64,000 bases of DNA from Erythrophleum ivorense (lineage: Eukaryota; Streptophyta; Magnoliopsida; Fabales; Fabaceae): NCBI GenBank assembly GCA_026724425.1, contig JAIUCV010000002.1, positions 935,001 to 999,000 on the forward strand, read 5' to 3'. The translations under genes were made by a program, and so were the position numbers. The notes under the pieces were generated by a model that had not been told where the DNA came from, made no database searches, and was given only the letters and a program-made list of their open reading frames with translations. Positions 1 to 14,000 of the stretch are shown here, piece by piece (within the stretch, counting starts at the first letter, position 1; each line of letters opens with the position of its first letter).

Positions 1-3000
1 ATTATGCAAACATCCTTAGACAAGTTTAAACAAAAAGGAAAAAGACAATTAATACATCTATATAGTGAGGTCCTAAAGAGAAATCCAATTAATATCATAA
101 TCTTTTTTAAAGTGTTTTTAATGAACACTAGTGAGAAGTCACATGTAACCAAATCTTTCTCCTTAATTATAACCATTTCAATTAGTTTAACATTAAATGT
201 TATAGTTTCTTTTGTAACCCCATGATAGATCTTGAGGACCCACTTATAGTTAATGGCTCTATGACCAATTATTAACTTTATAAGTTCCTAGATTACTAAT
301 GCAGCGGAAAAAATGGAACTTACTTTATGTGGCATTAAGGACATAAAAATTATTAAGTTTTTATCCCTTTTTAAAGAGAAGACATATCAACATAAAAGTG
401 AGAGTGAAAAATTCCACTCACATAAAATCTTACCAAATGTAAGATTTATGAAACGAGTTGAAAATATTACAAATCCATAATGGATACCATAGGATCTTAG
501 TTTATGCAAAAATGAGCTTGCTCCCACTTACCTTGAATAAAAATATTCAATTATATCACTAAACCAAAGGCATATATGAAAGTAATGAAAGTCTGTTTAT
601 CATATAAAAATACTTCATTGTTCTTATCAGTCCTTACCATGAGTCTCATTTAGAGTTTTCACATAAAATGATCACTTGGGCATAATAGCTATAATAACAA
701 CAACATAAGCAAACTTAAATTCTATGTACAACAAGAGTTCTTTTCAAAATCCATTAATACAATTATAAATACAAAATTATTGTTTATCATTATTCCACCT
801 AAGGGTTTTGAATCATAATGAATCAAGGGAACTCAATAAGTATATCAAAAATAACAAAACTAATGTTTCTAATAGTCTTACACCAATCGGGTACAAAAAA
901 AAATGTTAAAACATAAAGTAAAATGTAACATTAGTAATAATAGAATAAGTTGACAATATTATATATTAAAATATGTGTGTGTGTGTGTGTGTGCAAGTGC
1001 ACGTGCGTGTCCTTAATACAAAAATCTCACATAATTAATCTTTTGATGTTTATAAAATTTATCATTTATTATTATCTATATATTATCAAAATTATGTCAA
1101 ATAATGTCACATCAATAAAGTATGTCCATCACTTGTGTAATATATCCTATATAATTCAATAATTATATTAAAAACATTATATCTCACATAATAACTTACA
1201 TGACTAGCTCCACGAAAGGTGAAATCTTAGTTAGTTAATAAATTTTAAAGTTACATAAAAATTGAATTATCATAAAATTAAAGCAAAATACACTAACAAT
1301 GTATGTACTGTTAATGTAGATTGCTTAGTAATAATTATGCAACAAAAATTGATGGAGATGTTTCAATATATATACATATCAACTAAATCAAAGATATTAG
1401 TTGATTAGTCCTACAATAGATGAGCTACAAAATGTCAATAATCAAAATTATCTTATAAGTAAATAAAAGGCATATTATCATACTCAGCAAAATGATATCT
1501 TTAATATTTCATAATAATAGAGTAAAAGAGAGAAGGAATATGCAATTTAGATGACATGATATACAAAATACACATATGTTATCGTCAAAATTATCAAATC
1601 AAACCATGCTCCAATAACTAAATTAAGGAGAGTTGCCAATTATCAAGCAAATTATGTCTAAAATCATCAATCTATAATTTTTCAAGATGCTTTTTGATAA
1701 AAGATTGGAACTCATCTACAATTGTTATCATATATTATATGTGTTAGTGCTATATGTCCGTTTCATTATCTTCTTCCCATGTGGCAATTATTAAAAAAAA
1801 TTATAAATAACTGAGCAATTATATGAGTGGTTTATCATAAAAATAACACTTACTTCCATTACTAATACCTTTCAAAATTAAAATAATTGCTCATAAAAAT
1901 TTTCATTACCACTAAAATGTTTTTCTTTGGTTTATTGCAAAAAGTGCTAAACATTGCCCATTTTTTTTGTTCATAATTTAGGAAAAATTAATGACATTGA
2001 AATAACTTTTCATAAAATTTTGAACTAACAATTTGATATGGGCTATCAAAATTTACAAGAAACACAAATATAAAGCAAAAGGTTTAAAATTAAAGTATGC
2101 TCAAAGCCCTAGAAAATAAAATAAAATTATCTAAAATTCCAAAAACAACCCATATAAACATTTTAACAATAAGTGAAAATAATTTTATTAAATTTGTGAT
2201 TTCCAAAAGAATTTCACACATAATTTGAAGATTATAAGAGAAAATATAATATAATATATAAATTTACCCATCAAGGGAGGATGGAATAGGATATGCCATT
2301 GATTTTTTTTTTGGTGATTTTGCACATGCATAAACTAACCTCCTAATCTTCTAATCATTGATTAGATTGTGAAACATGAATAAGCTATGATAGTGGGTGC
2401 GCCACTTCATCTATCTATTATATTGATGAATAATTCGACTAAAAACATTTTAGTTTACCAAAATAAAGAATATTTATATATACACATTAGGAAACAAATT
2501 AAAACCCTTAGGATTCAGTCTAACATTCATTTGAAACTCATATTTAGATGATAGGAAACTTGGATCTTAAACTCCAATAAAATTTTGCCTAATTATATGT
2601 AGACAAAAAATTAGATCAATGACAATTATAAAAAGCTTGCTCGGCTTTCAAAAGCATTATTCATTTGCAAAATAACTTCTGAAGTACTACTAAATTCTAG
2701 ACATAAGCAAAATTAAGTTAGAGGCACTCACTTTCTAAAAATAAATAATTAAAAGATTATAAGTGCAAGAGCACTGGATAGATATTATTAGATGCTAGGA
2801 TGCTCAAATTGCAATGCATAATAATGGGAGAAATTGAACAACACAAGCAATAAAAAAAATATAATAAAATGCGACGACTGCAAGATGATAATTTTTTTAA
2901 AATTTTATGACAAAAGTCATATTTCAATTTAACTAAACTTCCCAAAAGGGAATAAAAGCTCCAATGTACGATACACATTGTGTACTTGAAGAAGTGATTG

Positions 3001-5570
3001 ATACTGACGGCAAGCCCCTATGATATTATTTAATAAAAAATTTCAGCCAAGAGCAATCTAATTTGTGAAGGCACCACAATTTTCATGTTTTTCGAAAATA
3101 TTTTATCAATTTCAGTTTGTTGATACAATTAACTAACATAAATAGGCAAGTTTAGCCTTAAAACAACATATATTTAGCCTAAAGAATAATTTTGGCTTAG
3201 GCTATAAAAGGCCTCAAATTATTGGAATCTATCATAAATAGCATAGATGGAATCAAAATTTTAAAGTTTATGCCAACAACTATGCACACAAATGTATTAA
3301 TAGCTTTAATACCCATTGTTATAAAAAAATAAGAGATAGAGTCTATCATACCAAGCAAAGAACTATAATCTATAATAAGATTAACAACTAATGAAATAGA
3401 CTGTAATGGTAGAAGATGAAAGATAAGGTATAACTCACAATACCTAAAAGAGTACAGAAGGTAGGTCAATCTTATCTTAACAAAACCTAACTCTAGCTAG
3501 TGTTAAATAGGGTTGCTAATTTTAGATGGGTTGCAAGTTAGACTCTTTTTCCTTAAATAGGCTTATAAATAGCTTACCTATTATTACTGGCTATCCATAA
3601 GATACAAAACTCGATTCATTTACACAGTGATTAATTATTAAATTAATTATTGATATTATTAAAATATAATTTTTAATTAATCTAATAACTAACTAATGCT
3701 AATCCATAAATCAATTAATTTTTCAATATTTTCTCGTCTATTCTTTATCTTTTTTCTTATGTTTTTCTCCTATTCTATCATCAGATTATATTCAAATTGT
3801 TGCAGCCCTTCTTGCATCAAATTGGCCATGAGAAAGAGCTCTTGAATTTCAAATTCTTGTTGGTAAACCTTTTAAATGTAAAATCCATAGCTTAATCTTG
3901 GGTATTTTTATGAGTAAAGTGATGAGAATGATTAATTTTTATATTTTTTGTCTTGTTTTTCTATTGAAGTGTCTTTATTTCCATGATGAAATTCACTTGT
4001 ATAAATTATATTTTTATGTTCTTAGTTTAATGTATTTTTAAATCATTCTTTTAGTTGAATTTAAGAATTATAATAATAGTTGAATTTGGGTAATATTTTT
4101 TTAAATTATTCATATTTGATATGGAATTTAAAGAAAGTAGTTCTTTCTTCTTAATTGTACTATAAAAACTTAAATCTTATACTAAGTAGTATGGATGCTT
4201 GATTTATTGTTTATGAAGATTGAAAACCTAAGTTTCGCAACAAGCAATAAGGGATACTTGGTGTGGTACTTATGGAGATTTTTTTCTCCCTATTTGATAA
4301 TGTTTTTAAAAGTGGATTATTTATGCCTTATTAGTTCTATTAATGATTAATACTGTACATATTTATAAAGTAATAATGTGATATAGTGTAAACCTTATAA
4401 ATGTGAAAAGTGTAGTAACATGTGACACTAAGATAAGAAGTAAGTAAAGTGTAATGACACTGCGAACAATAACACAATATAGCCCTCACACACAATATCT
4501 ATATAATAAATTTTATTTATTTACTTATATAATTTTTATATATTTTAAAATATTATTTTTTAAAGTTGATTATTGTGTAAATGAATTTATTTAATTTTCA
4601 AAATATTTATAAACTTATACATATATTATTTTATTATATTATATATTTTGTATTTAACTCGTGTGTGTCTTATTTTCCTTTTTGTGTATTTTGTCATTTA
4701 TGCATTTATTAAATCAATAGTAAACTAACTTTACTTTTTATATTTATTTTTTTATTTTTGTCAGATCAATAGATAGTCAAGTGAAATGTTCTGAGAATAG
4801 CATATCTCTTAGATACATTAGATAAGCTCCTTACCAGCTATTTTGGTAATGTAGAACTCAATATGATATTATGGCTATAGTGCAGTGTAGACAAAGTTTT
4901 ATGATTTAAAACAAAAATAATTTATTTTGGTCAAGATTAAAAATTTTTAATTTCAATAATTTTAAATATATATCATGAGACCTTATCCTATAAATATTCA
5001 ACATTATGCATTATTTGATTTTAAAGTAAAAATAATTTATTTTGGTCTAAGTACTTAACATTATAGATTATTCAAGTTCAGTAATGTCATATAATAGTAA
5101 CTATGAACTAAATAAATAAAATATATGCAATAGAACAAGTAGAACAAATATCAAGTGCATAATATAACAGTGATTGCATTACCCAAAATTCAAACTCTTT
5201 TTAACAAATAACAAACACAACAACCTACATTTCCAACAAGATGGACCAAGTAGCCTTTCCCTATCTCCCTCTTAAAAAGATGCTGATTTTGTTGCAGAAC
5301 CCATAATGCTTAACGTACGCGTCCAAGAGAAAAAAAATGGTGGAAGAAGAAAATACAATAAGTGACTTTGTCTGCAAAATCCAGAATGTTGAAATTTTCT
5401 AATGCTGAATGACCTCTGACTTGCAAGAAATCCTTGGTAGAAGAAATGTAAAAATTCCTGCCTAAATGGGACAACAATATCATGAAAGAAGAAGATGTCA
5501 GGGTTATAATTTGTGTTTTCAGATGGACGGTGTAGATCGCACGCAAATGGACAGTTTGATGTCTTTTTTT
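1..5570. other. AT-rich intergenic spacer without a supported gene
   Basis: Very AT-rich sequence with only short, unrecognisable open frames and no coding pattern on either strand. A (GT)n microsatellite lies at 974-993. I see no LTR pair, no terminal inverted repeats and no recognisable transposon protein. The stretch may hold strongly decayed repeats that cannot be classified by eye. Confidence 0.6.
974..1003. repeat. (GT)n microsatellite
   Basis: About ten uninterrupted GT units followed by a degenerate GTGC/ACGTGCGTGT tail. Simple sequence repeat, probably polymorphic. Confidence 0.9.
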
Positions 5571-6850
5571 TTTTTATTGAATTACATATCAAAACGCACC
5601 GTTTCATTAATATCGAAACAGTGCATTTTGATGTCTTGCATGCGTGGCCATGGATGGATCATCAGATGGCTTCAACGGCGAAAATTGTAACAGATGCAGA
5701 GCCTACATCGCGTGAAGGAGATGCTGGAGATCCGTTTCCTCTTGTCTATTGGGTAATAATCCCATCATGGCATTCTTTTTACATTTTGAAATAATCAAAT
5801 ATATATATAGAGGTTGCTGGTTGCCCAAACACGACCAGATCTATGACTTGCTATTCTGTCAAAGGGTGCACTCAAATGTCAACGCGTCCAGTTAGGTCAT
5901 TTACATGAAATCCCCCAATTAGGAGTCTTTGTTTGCAATTTAAAGATAACAAAAAGGTAAAAGATCACCATTTAATATTTTATTCACGCATAACCCTTGG
6001 CATTAAGAACCCACAGATGCGATTGCTTGCAACGTCAATGTCCCTCTTTTTATATTTTTATCTAAAAGATAAGTTTCATACACACCATTTTTTTTTTCTT
6101 TTAAACCTGCTGGGTGCAAAGGAAGAGCCATTTTATCCCTTTGTCATGTGGAAGAAGGGGAGAGGAGTTGGATGGGCCGAGTGGAATATGTAGCTGGAAT
6201 CTATGAGGTGCACTTCCGATGCCATCTTTTATGGATCTTGTTTTTAAAGCAAAATTTGCCGCTAGCTTCTTTGTGAGGAGCCTTAATATAAATATAGTCG
6301 ACTTGAATAATAAACTTACGCTTTTGGTTGATGTACGTTAATGTAGTGAAAATTGATAAAACTGAATAAATTGAAATGAAATCAGTAACTTGAAGTTAGA
6401 TTTAAAATCAACTTTGTTTTAATTCATGTGTAGAACTTAGCAATTTTATGTTTTTATGTTATACATTGTATTTTTAAACAAATATTCACAGAAATTATTA
6501 GATTTTACAAAAAAATTCATTATAGCATACATTTAATTTAGAAGTACATGTTATTATCTCCTAGGGCGGGATAAGTTTCACACTGAAAAAAATATTTACA
6601 TAGGAGTATTTAAATAAAATATGTATTATTTGAATAATACTTATATTAAATATTTAATCTTTCAGTATTTGATATAAGAAAAGAAGAATGTAAATTAATA
6701 ATTTATTGTTTATATTATTATACTATAAAATTATAATTTGATTGTTGATATAATGAACTGAACAAAACAAATTTAAAGATTTATAAAATTTATTTAAATT
6801 TTTTTAATTCCCCAACACAGCGTTAGATTTAGTAAACGAGTTGGGGGGGA
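5571..6850. other. Upstream spacer of the GMPP gene, with a small inverted repeat
   Basis: No gene is supported here. A 17-nt imperfect inverted repeat lies at 5589-5631. A short open frame near 5668-5794 (starting MASTAKIV) has no recognisable homology and no clear exon partners, so I do not call it. The rest is AT-rich promoter-distal DNA. Confidence 0.5.
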
Positions 6851-6877
6851 AAAATAGTCAAAGGTGGATTGGCGCGG

Positions 6878-6887
6878 TTATATAAAG
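6878..6887 (+). promoter_or_regulatory. Candidate TATA box of the GMPP gene
   Basis: TTATATAAAG lies just ahead of a more GC-rich stretch (about 6895-7022) that reads like a 5' leader exon. Transcription would then begin near 6910. Position and consensus fit; no experimental start is visible. Confidence 0.6.
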
Positions 6888-7022
6888 ATGACACGAGATC
6901 TCTCTTTCTGCCATCGTCATAAGAATTCCGACCGCTGACAACCGGGACCGTTGGGGTTGTCCGAGCGCCACCACCACTCCCTCCAGATTGGGGTTTTTGA
7001 TTCTGTAAAAGATCTTTATAAG

Positions 7023-8293
7023 GTATTTGTGTATTGTTGTTTTTGATTCAGGTAGCTGATCCGGTGTTTTAATTGGGCGCTTTGGGTTTTCTATGGTACC
7101 CTTTGATGTTGGATTAAGGTTAATCTGACAATGTGTAATGCTTTAGTTTGATTCTAATTATGTATTGCTTTGTGTGATTGTTTTCCAAATCCGGTGGATT
7201 AATCACAATGTTCAAGTAGGAGGGGTTTTGCTTATTTGGGGTTGCTTTGACTAATGATTATGCTTCTATTTCTTTTTCTGACAAATTAAGTGAAAGTATG
7301 TCTGCTAGTCAGATCTGTTGCTGGGTGTAGCTATTTCTCTATCTGCCCTTTTTTTTTGCTCCAGTAAACTTGCTGGATAAAGTTGTTAGCACAAGACATT
7401 CAGGATTTTCCCTTGTATATTTTGAAATATAGGATTTTGGAGAATTTTAATCCCGGAAAATAATACCAAGAGGAAGACTTTTTCCTTATGATGATGTCTA
7501 TATCTCATATTCTATTCAATTCTTATGAGTGATTGGATATTTTGTTTGCGTATATCTTTTGTTTGTCCCTTTCTTCTCTTTTTAATTCGAATTTTGTTTA
7601 CAGAGTAGGAAATGTGGCAAAAAGAGACTATTTTAGAATTGCTGTTGTTCCCTTTCAGGCTTTGTTAAATAGTAATTTAACCAAATGTCCTTACCCATAG
7701 GGTAATTAGATTTTTGAGATGCCGTATCAAAACAAAGCACTCTACCCTAGAGGATTCTCAAAAAAAGAAACAAAGTTATTAAATATTCCATCGAAAGAAG
7801 AAAGAAGCTATGGACTTTGAACTATCTGCTGTATACCAAATAGCTACAATATACCTTGATTCCAGTTTAGATATGATATCATTTTTTGGTTTTAAATAGC
7901 TGGATTGTGTCTTTGTTTTCACATCCGGCTGAACCTTTTGCATGATTTTTACTTCCCTTTCTAACTTTGTGATTCTTGTAACAACATGCGTATGGATCTT
8001 TTGGTTGCTTCCCCTTGGATGAGTGTTAAATTTTTGAGGGCTTACAATTTAAGCTTCTATGACAGCTGGTTCTTATTTTTCTCTTCAGCTGCATCCGTGT
8101 CATGCATGCCATAACACCTGTCAGCTATGGCTAACTTCTTTGCCAGTCGTTTAAGTTATACAAGTTTTACTGAATAGTTATTTCTTTTCTTGCCATGGAT
8201 ATTTATAGGACAGTGTGGAATCTATCTGCTCATATTTGAGATTGGGTTCTCTGTTAGGTTTTGTTGATCTGCTTCTAAATTTATAATTTGCAG
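7023..8293 (+). other. Intron in the 5' untranslated region of the GMPP gene
   Basis: The leader exon ends at AAG, followed by GTATTTGTG. The acceptor is TTTGCAG at 8287-8293, after which the leader resumes for 22 nt before the ATG at 8316. No ATG-led frame joins the upstream exon to the coding frame, so the intron is leader-only. Long leader introns are common in plant housekeeping genes and often raise expression; that effect is inferred here. Confidence 0.75.
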
Positions 8294-8315
8294 GGAAAGC
8301 AAGGGGCATATCACA

Positions 8316-9949
8316 ATGAAGGCGCTGATTCTGGTTGGAGGATTTGGAACAAGGTTGAGGCCATTGACGCTCAGTGTCCCTAAGCCTCTTGTGGATTTTG
8401 CTAACAAACCCATGATCCTGCACCAGGTAGAATTGCATGAATACTCTATATGTGAAATCTTATATCTGTTATGTTATGTTAGTAAATTGAAGATATGCTT
8501 TGTTTTGTTGAGTGCCTTCTGTATGCGATATCTATTATATTTTCTTCTAGATATCATGGATCTGTCACATTTTTGAAAAGGAAAGACATCTGATATTTTT
8601 ATACACTAGATCTGTAATCTGAATAAGAAGCTATTCTTGTATTTTGTTTAGAAGCTTTGTTGTAGGGGTAATAAAAAACTTGACCAAATATGATGGATAG
8701 AATTATTTCTGCCATTTAAATAACTCAAAGTATGGAGTCTCTGAAATTTGTCTTTGATTTTACTTCTTTTTTTTTCTAAGATAGAGGCTCTTAAGGCTAT
8801 TGGAGTTAGTGAAGTGGTATTAGCTATCAATTATCAACCAGAGGTAACGGACCACACCTTTCCTTACCACAATATTTTGTCAATTATTAAAGAGACGTGG
8901 CCAACATTTCTTTATTTTGACTTTGGTAATACTCCCTACTGCAGGTGATGTTGAATTTTTTGAAGGAATTTGAGGCAAAGCTTGCCATCAAGATCACTTG
9001 TTCCCAAGAAACTGAGCCACTGGGGACTGCTGGTCCCCTGGCTCTTGCAAGGGACAAGCTGATAGATGACTCCGGAGAGCCATTTTTTGTACTTAACAGT
9101 GATGTTATCAGTGAGTACCCACTTAAAGAAATGATTGCATTCCATAAAGCCCATGGAGGAGAGGCTTCCATAATGGTGACAAAGGTAAACTAAAAGAAAA
9201 AATAAGTTCCCTTGCAAACTATGTAAGACTTTTGGACAAGTTCAAGAATTCATATCATTTTTCATCTACTTGTGCAGGTTGATGAGCCATCAAAATATGG
9301 TGTGGTTGTTATGGAGGAGACCACAGGGCAGGTTGAGAAATTTGTAGAAAAACCAACGTTATTTGTTTGTAACAAAATCAATGCTGGAATCTACCTTTTG
9401 AACCTCTCAGTTTTGGATCGAATTCAATTGAGGCCTACTTCTATCGAGAAAGAAGTGTTTCCAAAGATTGCAGCAGAGAAAAAGCTGTATGCAATGGTCC
9501 TCCCAGGATTCTGGATGGACATTGGACAACCAAGGGACTATATCACTGGCTTGAGACTCTACTTAGACTCACTGAGGAAAAAGTCTTCTTCTAAGTTGGC
9601 CAGTGGCCCTCACATTGTGGGTAATGTCATTGTGGATGAGACTGCCAAAATTGGTGAGGGATGTCTTATTGGACCTGATGTCGCAATTGGTCCTGGCTGT
9701 GTCGTTGAGTCAGGTGTTAGGCTCTCTCGTTGCACAGTAATGCGAGGGGTTCGGATTAAAAATCATGCTTGCATATTCAGCAGTATCATTGGGTGGCATT
9801 CCACTATTGGTCAGTGGGTTCGTGTTGAAAACATGACTATTCTTGGAGAAGATGTCCATGTATGTGATGAAATTTACAGCAATGGTGGTGTGGTTTTGCC
9901 CCACAAGGAGATCAAGTCAAGCATTCTGAAGCCAGAGATAGTCATGTGA
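8316..9949 (+). CDS. VTC1: Mannose-1-phosphate guanylyltransferase (GDP-mannose pyrophosphorylase)
   Basis: This cytosolic enzyme makes GDP-mannose from mannose-1-phosphate and GTP. It feeds ascorbate synthesis, cell-wall polysaccharides and protein glycosylation. Four coding exons, 8316-8426, 8781-8843, 8945-9184 and 9278-9949, all have GT..AG borders and join in frame to 361 codons, the length of Arabidopsis CYT1/VTC1. Visible features: the nucleotide-binding signature GGFGTRLRPLT at residues 8-18, PKPLV at 22-26, the metal-site NSDV with Asp111, the sugar-binding FVEKP at 160-164, and a C-terminal left-handed beta-helix of hexapeptide repeats from about residue 250. The first ATG after the leader intron gives the conserved start MKALILVGG. 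No lesion is seen. The transcript probably ends near 10200, after an AATAAA-like stretch. The downstream neighbour is convergent. Confidence 0.97.
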
Positions 9950-11052
9950 GGTTTTGTTTTTCAAATTCGTAAATTGGGTTTGGTGGCAGTAAGTTATTGA
10001 GTCGGAAATATGTTGGTTCATTTCATTCGATTTCCTTTACCCTGCAACCCCATTCCTTTTTCTTACCCCCACAGTGTACAAGTCTGTGTCGTCTAAAATG
10101 AGTGACGTAATTGCAATATTGAAAGGTCGGTGTAAGGTCATGCGTTTGGTCTTCAGGGCACATGCTGTGTAAACTTCAGCTTATGCATATAAATAAATTA
10201 TTAGTTGTTTTTTTCCTGTCTTCAGTTATCGCAACAGAATGTGCTTTGATTTAACATCTTTGGGCAAGGACGAGGACAATAAAATCTAGCGATGATCACT
10301 TCTTAATTCCAAATTTGAATCTTTTGTTTAAGTCCTGAATGCTTCCTCTGAGTCCCATCTTTTGTTATTCGGTTGTACAAAAAAGCTAATATTATAATTG
10401 TGTCATAATATTTCCATTTCATAATTTTATGCATTCGCACCTTTGCAAAATAATTACATTATAACTTTAAAAAGTACATATAATAACTTCAATCCTTCAG
10501 TCTTTTAAAAAAATTTATTTTTTTTAAAAGTTTTTTAATATTATTTTTATTAAATTATAATCCTTATGTGTGATTTTTCCTTGAGGATAGGTCTATAGCC
10601 CGTACCATACTGGTTCGCACATGATGGCGAAGGAAGTTGCCTTCGCTTCTCGTAGAACAGGCACTATGACCAAATGGACCCCTCGATTAATCCGCCAAAG
10701 TAAAAGGAGAAATAAACGTCTCTCTAGCAGACAATACACGTCTACATAAGGATGCAAGAAAGCTCAAGAAATTTAGAAGTAAATATTACACCGATGATTT
10801 TTTTTTTTCCCCTTCCAAAATATTGGTCTTCTACAAGGCAGTTCCCCAAATTGATATAAAGAAACTTCAGACCTACAGAAAGCACAACAAATCGCACTAC
10901 TATCTTTGCACCATTCTCTCTCCCATCTACTCTCAGCAAATCCAAAATAAACAAAGTATTCTGTTCTGGAAATTCAACTCATGTTTTAAGCCAACTAGCC
11001 TGGCGATGATAATGGTTTGGGTATTATTTTTCTCAGTCAGAGCACATTAAAC
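9950..11052. other. 3' ends of two convergent genes and the spacer between them
   Basis: 3' UTR of the guanylyltransferase runs to about 10210 (ATAAATAAATTA near 10190). The 3' UTR of the minus-strand YIP gene occupies the bases just below 11053. Between them, 10570-10740 is less AT-rich than its surroundings and contains a perfect 7-bp stem (GCGAAGG/CCTTCGC, 10627-10646). I cannot assign that block to a gene. Confidence 0.5.
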
Positions 11053-14000
11053 TTATCCAAAGAACCAGACCTTGATGAAGACTGCCAAAGCAAGTTGCAA
11101 GAAAAATGCCGCAATTATCATAACCGAAACATCACTTCCTTCTAGGTAAGACCTGAGGTTCAAGGCAACAAAGCTAGCTGAGGCAGTACCAACAAGGATT
11201 ATTATGAGCCACCGAAGAATCCCAACTGGGATAACCATTAGACACTGAAAGTTTTCCAAGAAATATGTATTAGACAATAATATGAAAGATGATATGATAA
11301 CACTTTTCTTTTATACGTGGTAAAGGTTCAGTTTGAAAATCAAACAACAATTTCTGATAACATGTAAGGGACAGGCAAATATAAGTCATGCCTTATGCCA
11401 AACAGAAATGAGAAGAAAAATGCAGTGGCCCTCTTCATCTATGCAATCTTGCAGTTAGCATGCATGTATTTACACTCCCTAATATTTTTTAATGATATTC
11501 CACCAAAAAAAAAAACTTAAAAAAACTTAAAAAAACAGAAACTCACAGAGGATGGGATGAAAATGGCAAGGGAATACCCCCACATACACCAAAACCGAAT
11601 AAGGCTAGAATTTGAACCCATGTACTGAAGCAAGAAGTAATATGCCAGTGGGACAACTATTGCATAGCCATAGATAGAACATGCAGCCACATTGACATAG
11701 CTGACATCAAAGCTCCATGAAATGCTCTTATCTGTTTGTTTTTGCATAAGGTAAGTTGCAAGATTTCCCAGTGAGGCAAGAACAAAAACCAGTGTCGTTG
11801 AGATCCATATAAGGCCGTATCTATTATAATAGAGAAGATTTGCACCATTAGATACTCATATATGCAACATTCTTGGGATTGTATTTAATCATTTAAAAGA
11901 AAACAAAAGAACAATAAATGGAAGGGAAGGCAAATATTTGCCTAGCTGCATTGTATCTCTCTTTCGGTGCCACAATTACGAGGTATCATTACGATTGGTA
12001 GATTTCAAGGTCTTAATTCAGTCACTTTTACCAAGACTGCCTGGATTAGTGTTAGAAAGAAAGCAAAATATATTTATTTCAACAGCTTTTATATGATAAG
12101 GAAAAAATTTTGTGATCATAGAGTTTTGCATTTTTGTTAGCAGAAAGGTGTAGGTCTAAACATCAGGTCTACTTTTGGCCCACCGAAAAATATCAGGTCT
12201 AATATCTATAGTTTGACAATGAAATTTCAAGCATGCATGAAATAACAAGTGATAGTACATAACTCTCCACCTTTTCTTTCCTACATGACTTCCACTTGCA
12301 CAGACTCAGGTCAGAAAAATGACTAGTTTCGCATTGGTGAAAAAAAGAACAAATAAATAGATAAATAAAAGGAACCAAATAAGAAAAACTAAAACAACAA
12401 AAAAATTATCTTCCATATTTTTGTGCTAGCCGCAAGTTTTTCCTATATTATAGTAACAGTTCAACAGTTAATGAGACTCTTCCCCAGGCATAACACTTCC
12501 AAATGTAATTCCAGAATCCTAATTAATATCTCTCCTTTTTACATTTGAAAGTATAAAAGCACAAGAGTAAAAAAGCATAACTCACAAATCAGGGTTAGCA
12601 TCTATCTTGCTAAAAAAATCGCGAGCAACTGGATTCATGGAACTTATCAATCTGTTCAAGACAATATCTGTATCCACATTGAAATACTGTGTGTATGATG
12701 AGATACTAAAGACCCCCCTCCAGTTGTTTGCTGGCTGTTGCTCAAATGCTTCTGCATGGATGGACAAGCCAGAAATATGTCATTAGAAGTTACTGCCACT
12801 TGAATGAAAATACAAATGACAGATAGTCTTAAATCAGTTGAATATTATCCATATCAAAGATAATATCATTAACCAAGACCATATACTATTTAGCGATCAT
12901 TAATTGTGTGTGTTGGAAATCATGATTTTCTACACATAATTATTAGATATTTGTCTCCTAATTATTAGTCAACTGTCATCATTATGTAAGCTATTATTTA
13001 TTTTCCTTAATTTCAGGTTTATCTTGTGGAGGTTTGTCTCCTTTACTTTTGCTTGATTTGTGGCTTATTTCATGAGATTCTAGCGGCAAACATGTTGCCC
13101 TTGTTCCTATAAGTAGTCTCCCATTTCATTCAAATGAATTAAGCTATTCTCACCTTCCTTAATCTAAAAATTCTACATGGTATAAAAGCCATGGCATGCA
13201 TCCTCTGTTTACTCTAATTTGGCCAAGCTAGGGCCATCCACCAGCGAAATCAGAAGCAGGGTTTCCTATTCTGTTGCCATGGACAATGAGAAGTTAGTCA
13301 TGCACCCCTTTACTGTGTCCAAATGGTTCTGGTTGGCCAAGCCCCAAAATTTGGATAACGTACATTGTTCTATACATCGCCACGCGCCACCGTCCTAACC
13401 TATACTGCGTGTGACATGCCACCATCGGCCATTGCTAGCCCAGAAATGATTGACTCGGCCACATGTTGATCTGTGGCATCTATTTGTCCTTCCTGAGACC
13501 AAAGATGAAGCCACCAGTCTTGATCATAATTTCTATCAAGCCCATAGTGTATTACAACACTAGATCAAGACTAAGCTTGAAAATAATGAAGAATGGTCAC
13601 TGTTACTGATGACAAGGAACCAATTTCAAGCCACATTAGAAAAATACCTTGGCAGTTAGTGTAGAAAATCATATGTTGGTGGTTAGTGTAAAAAAATCAT
13701 ATGTTGTTGGTTAGCAAAAACGAAGATTTCTACCTCACAAAAAGACTGAAGAAAGGATGTCCAAAATCAAGACTTTTACTACAAAGTGAGGGAAAGAAGA
13801 TAGAGAATCAAAAATAAAAATAAAAATGTCAAGAATGAAGAAGATTGGCAATGTTAGCCCCAAGCAATGCCTATCTTGAGAGGGAGCGTTGGAAATCATA
13901 ATTTTCTACACATAAATATTAGAAATTTGTCTCCTAATTATTAGTCAACCATCTTCATTATGTAAGCCATTACTTCTTTTCCTTAATTTGTGGTTTATCT

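Noticed and set aside
5668..5794. Short plus-strand frame starting MASTAKIVTD
   Set aside because: No homology recognised, no splice partner found, and it ends in AT-rich spacer.
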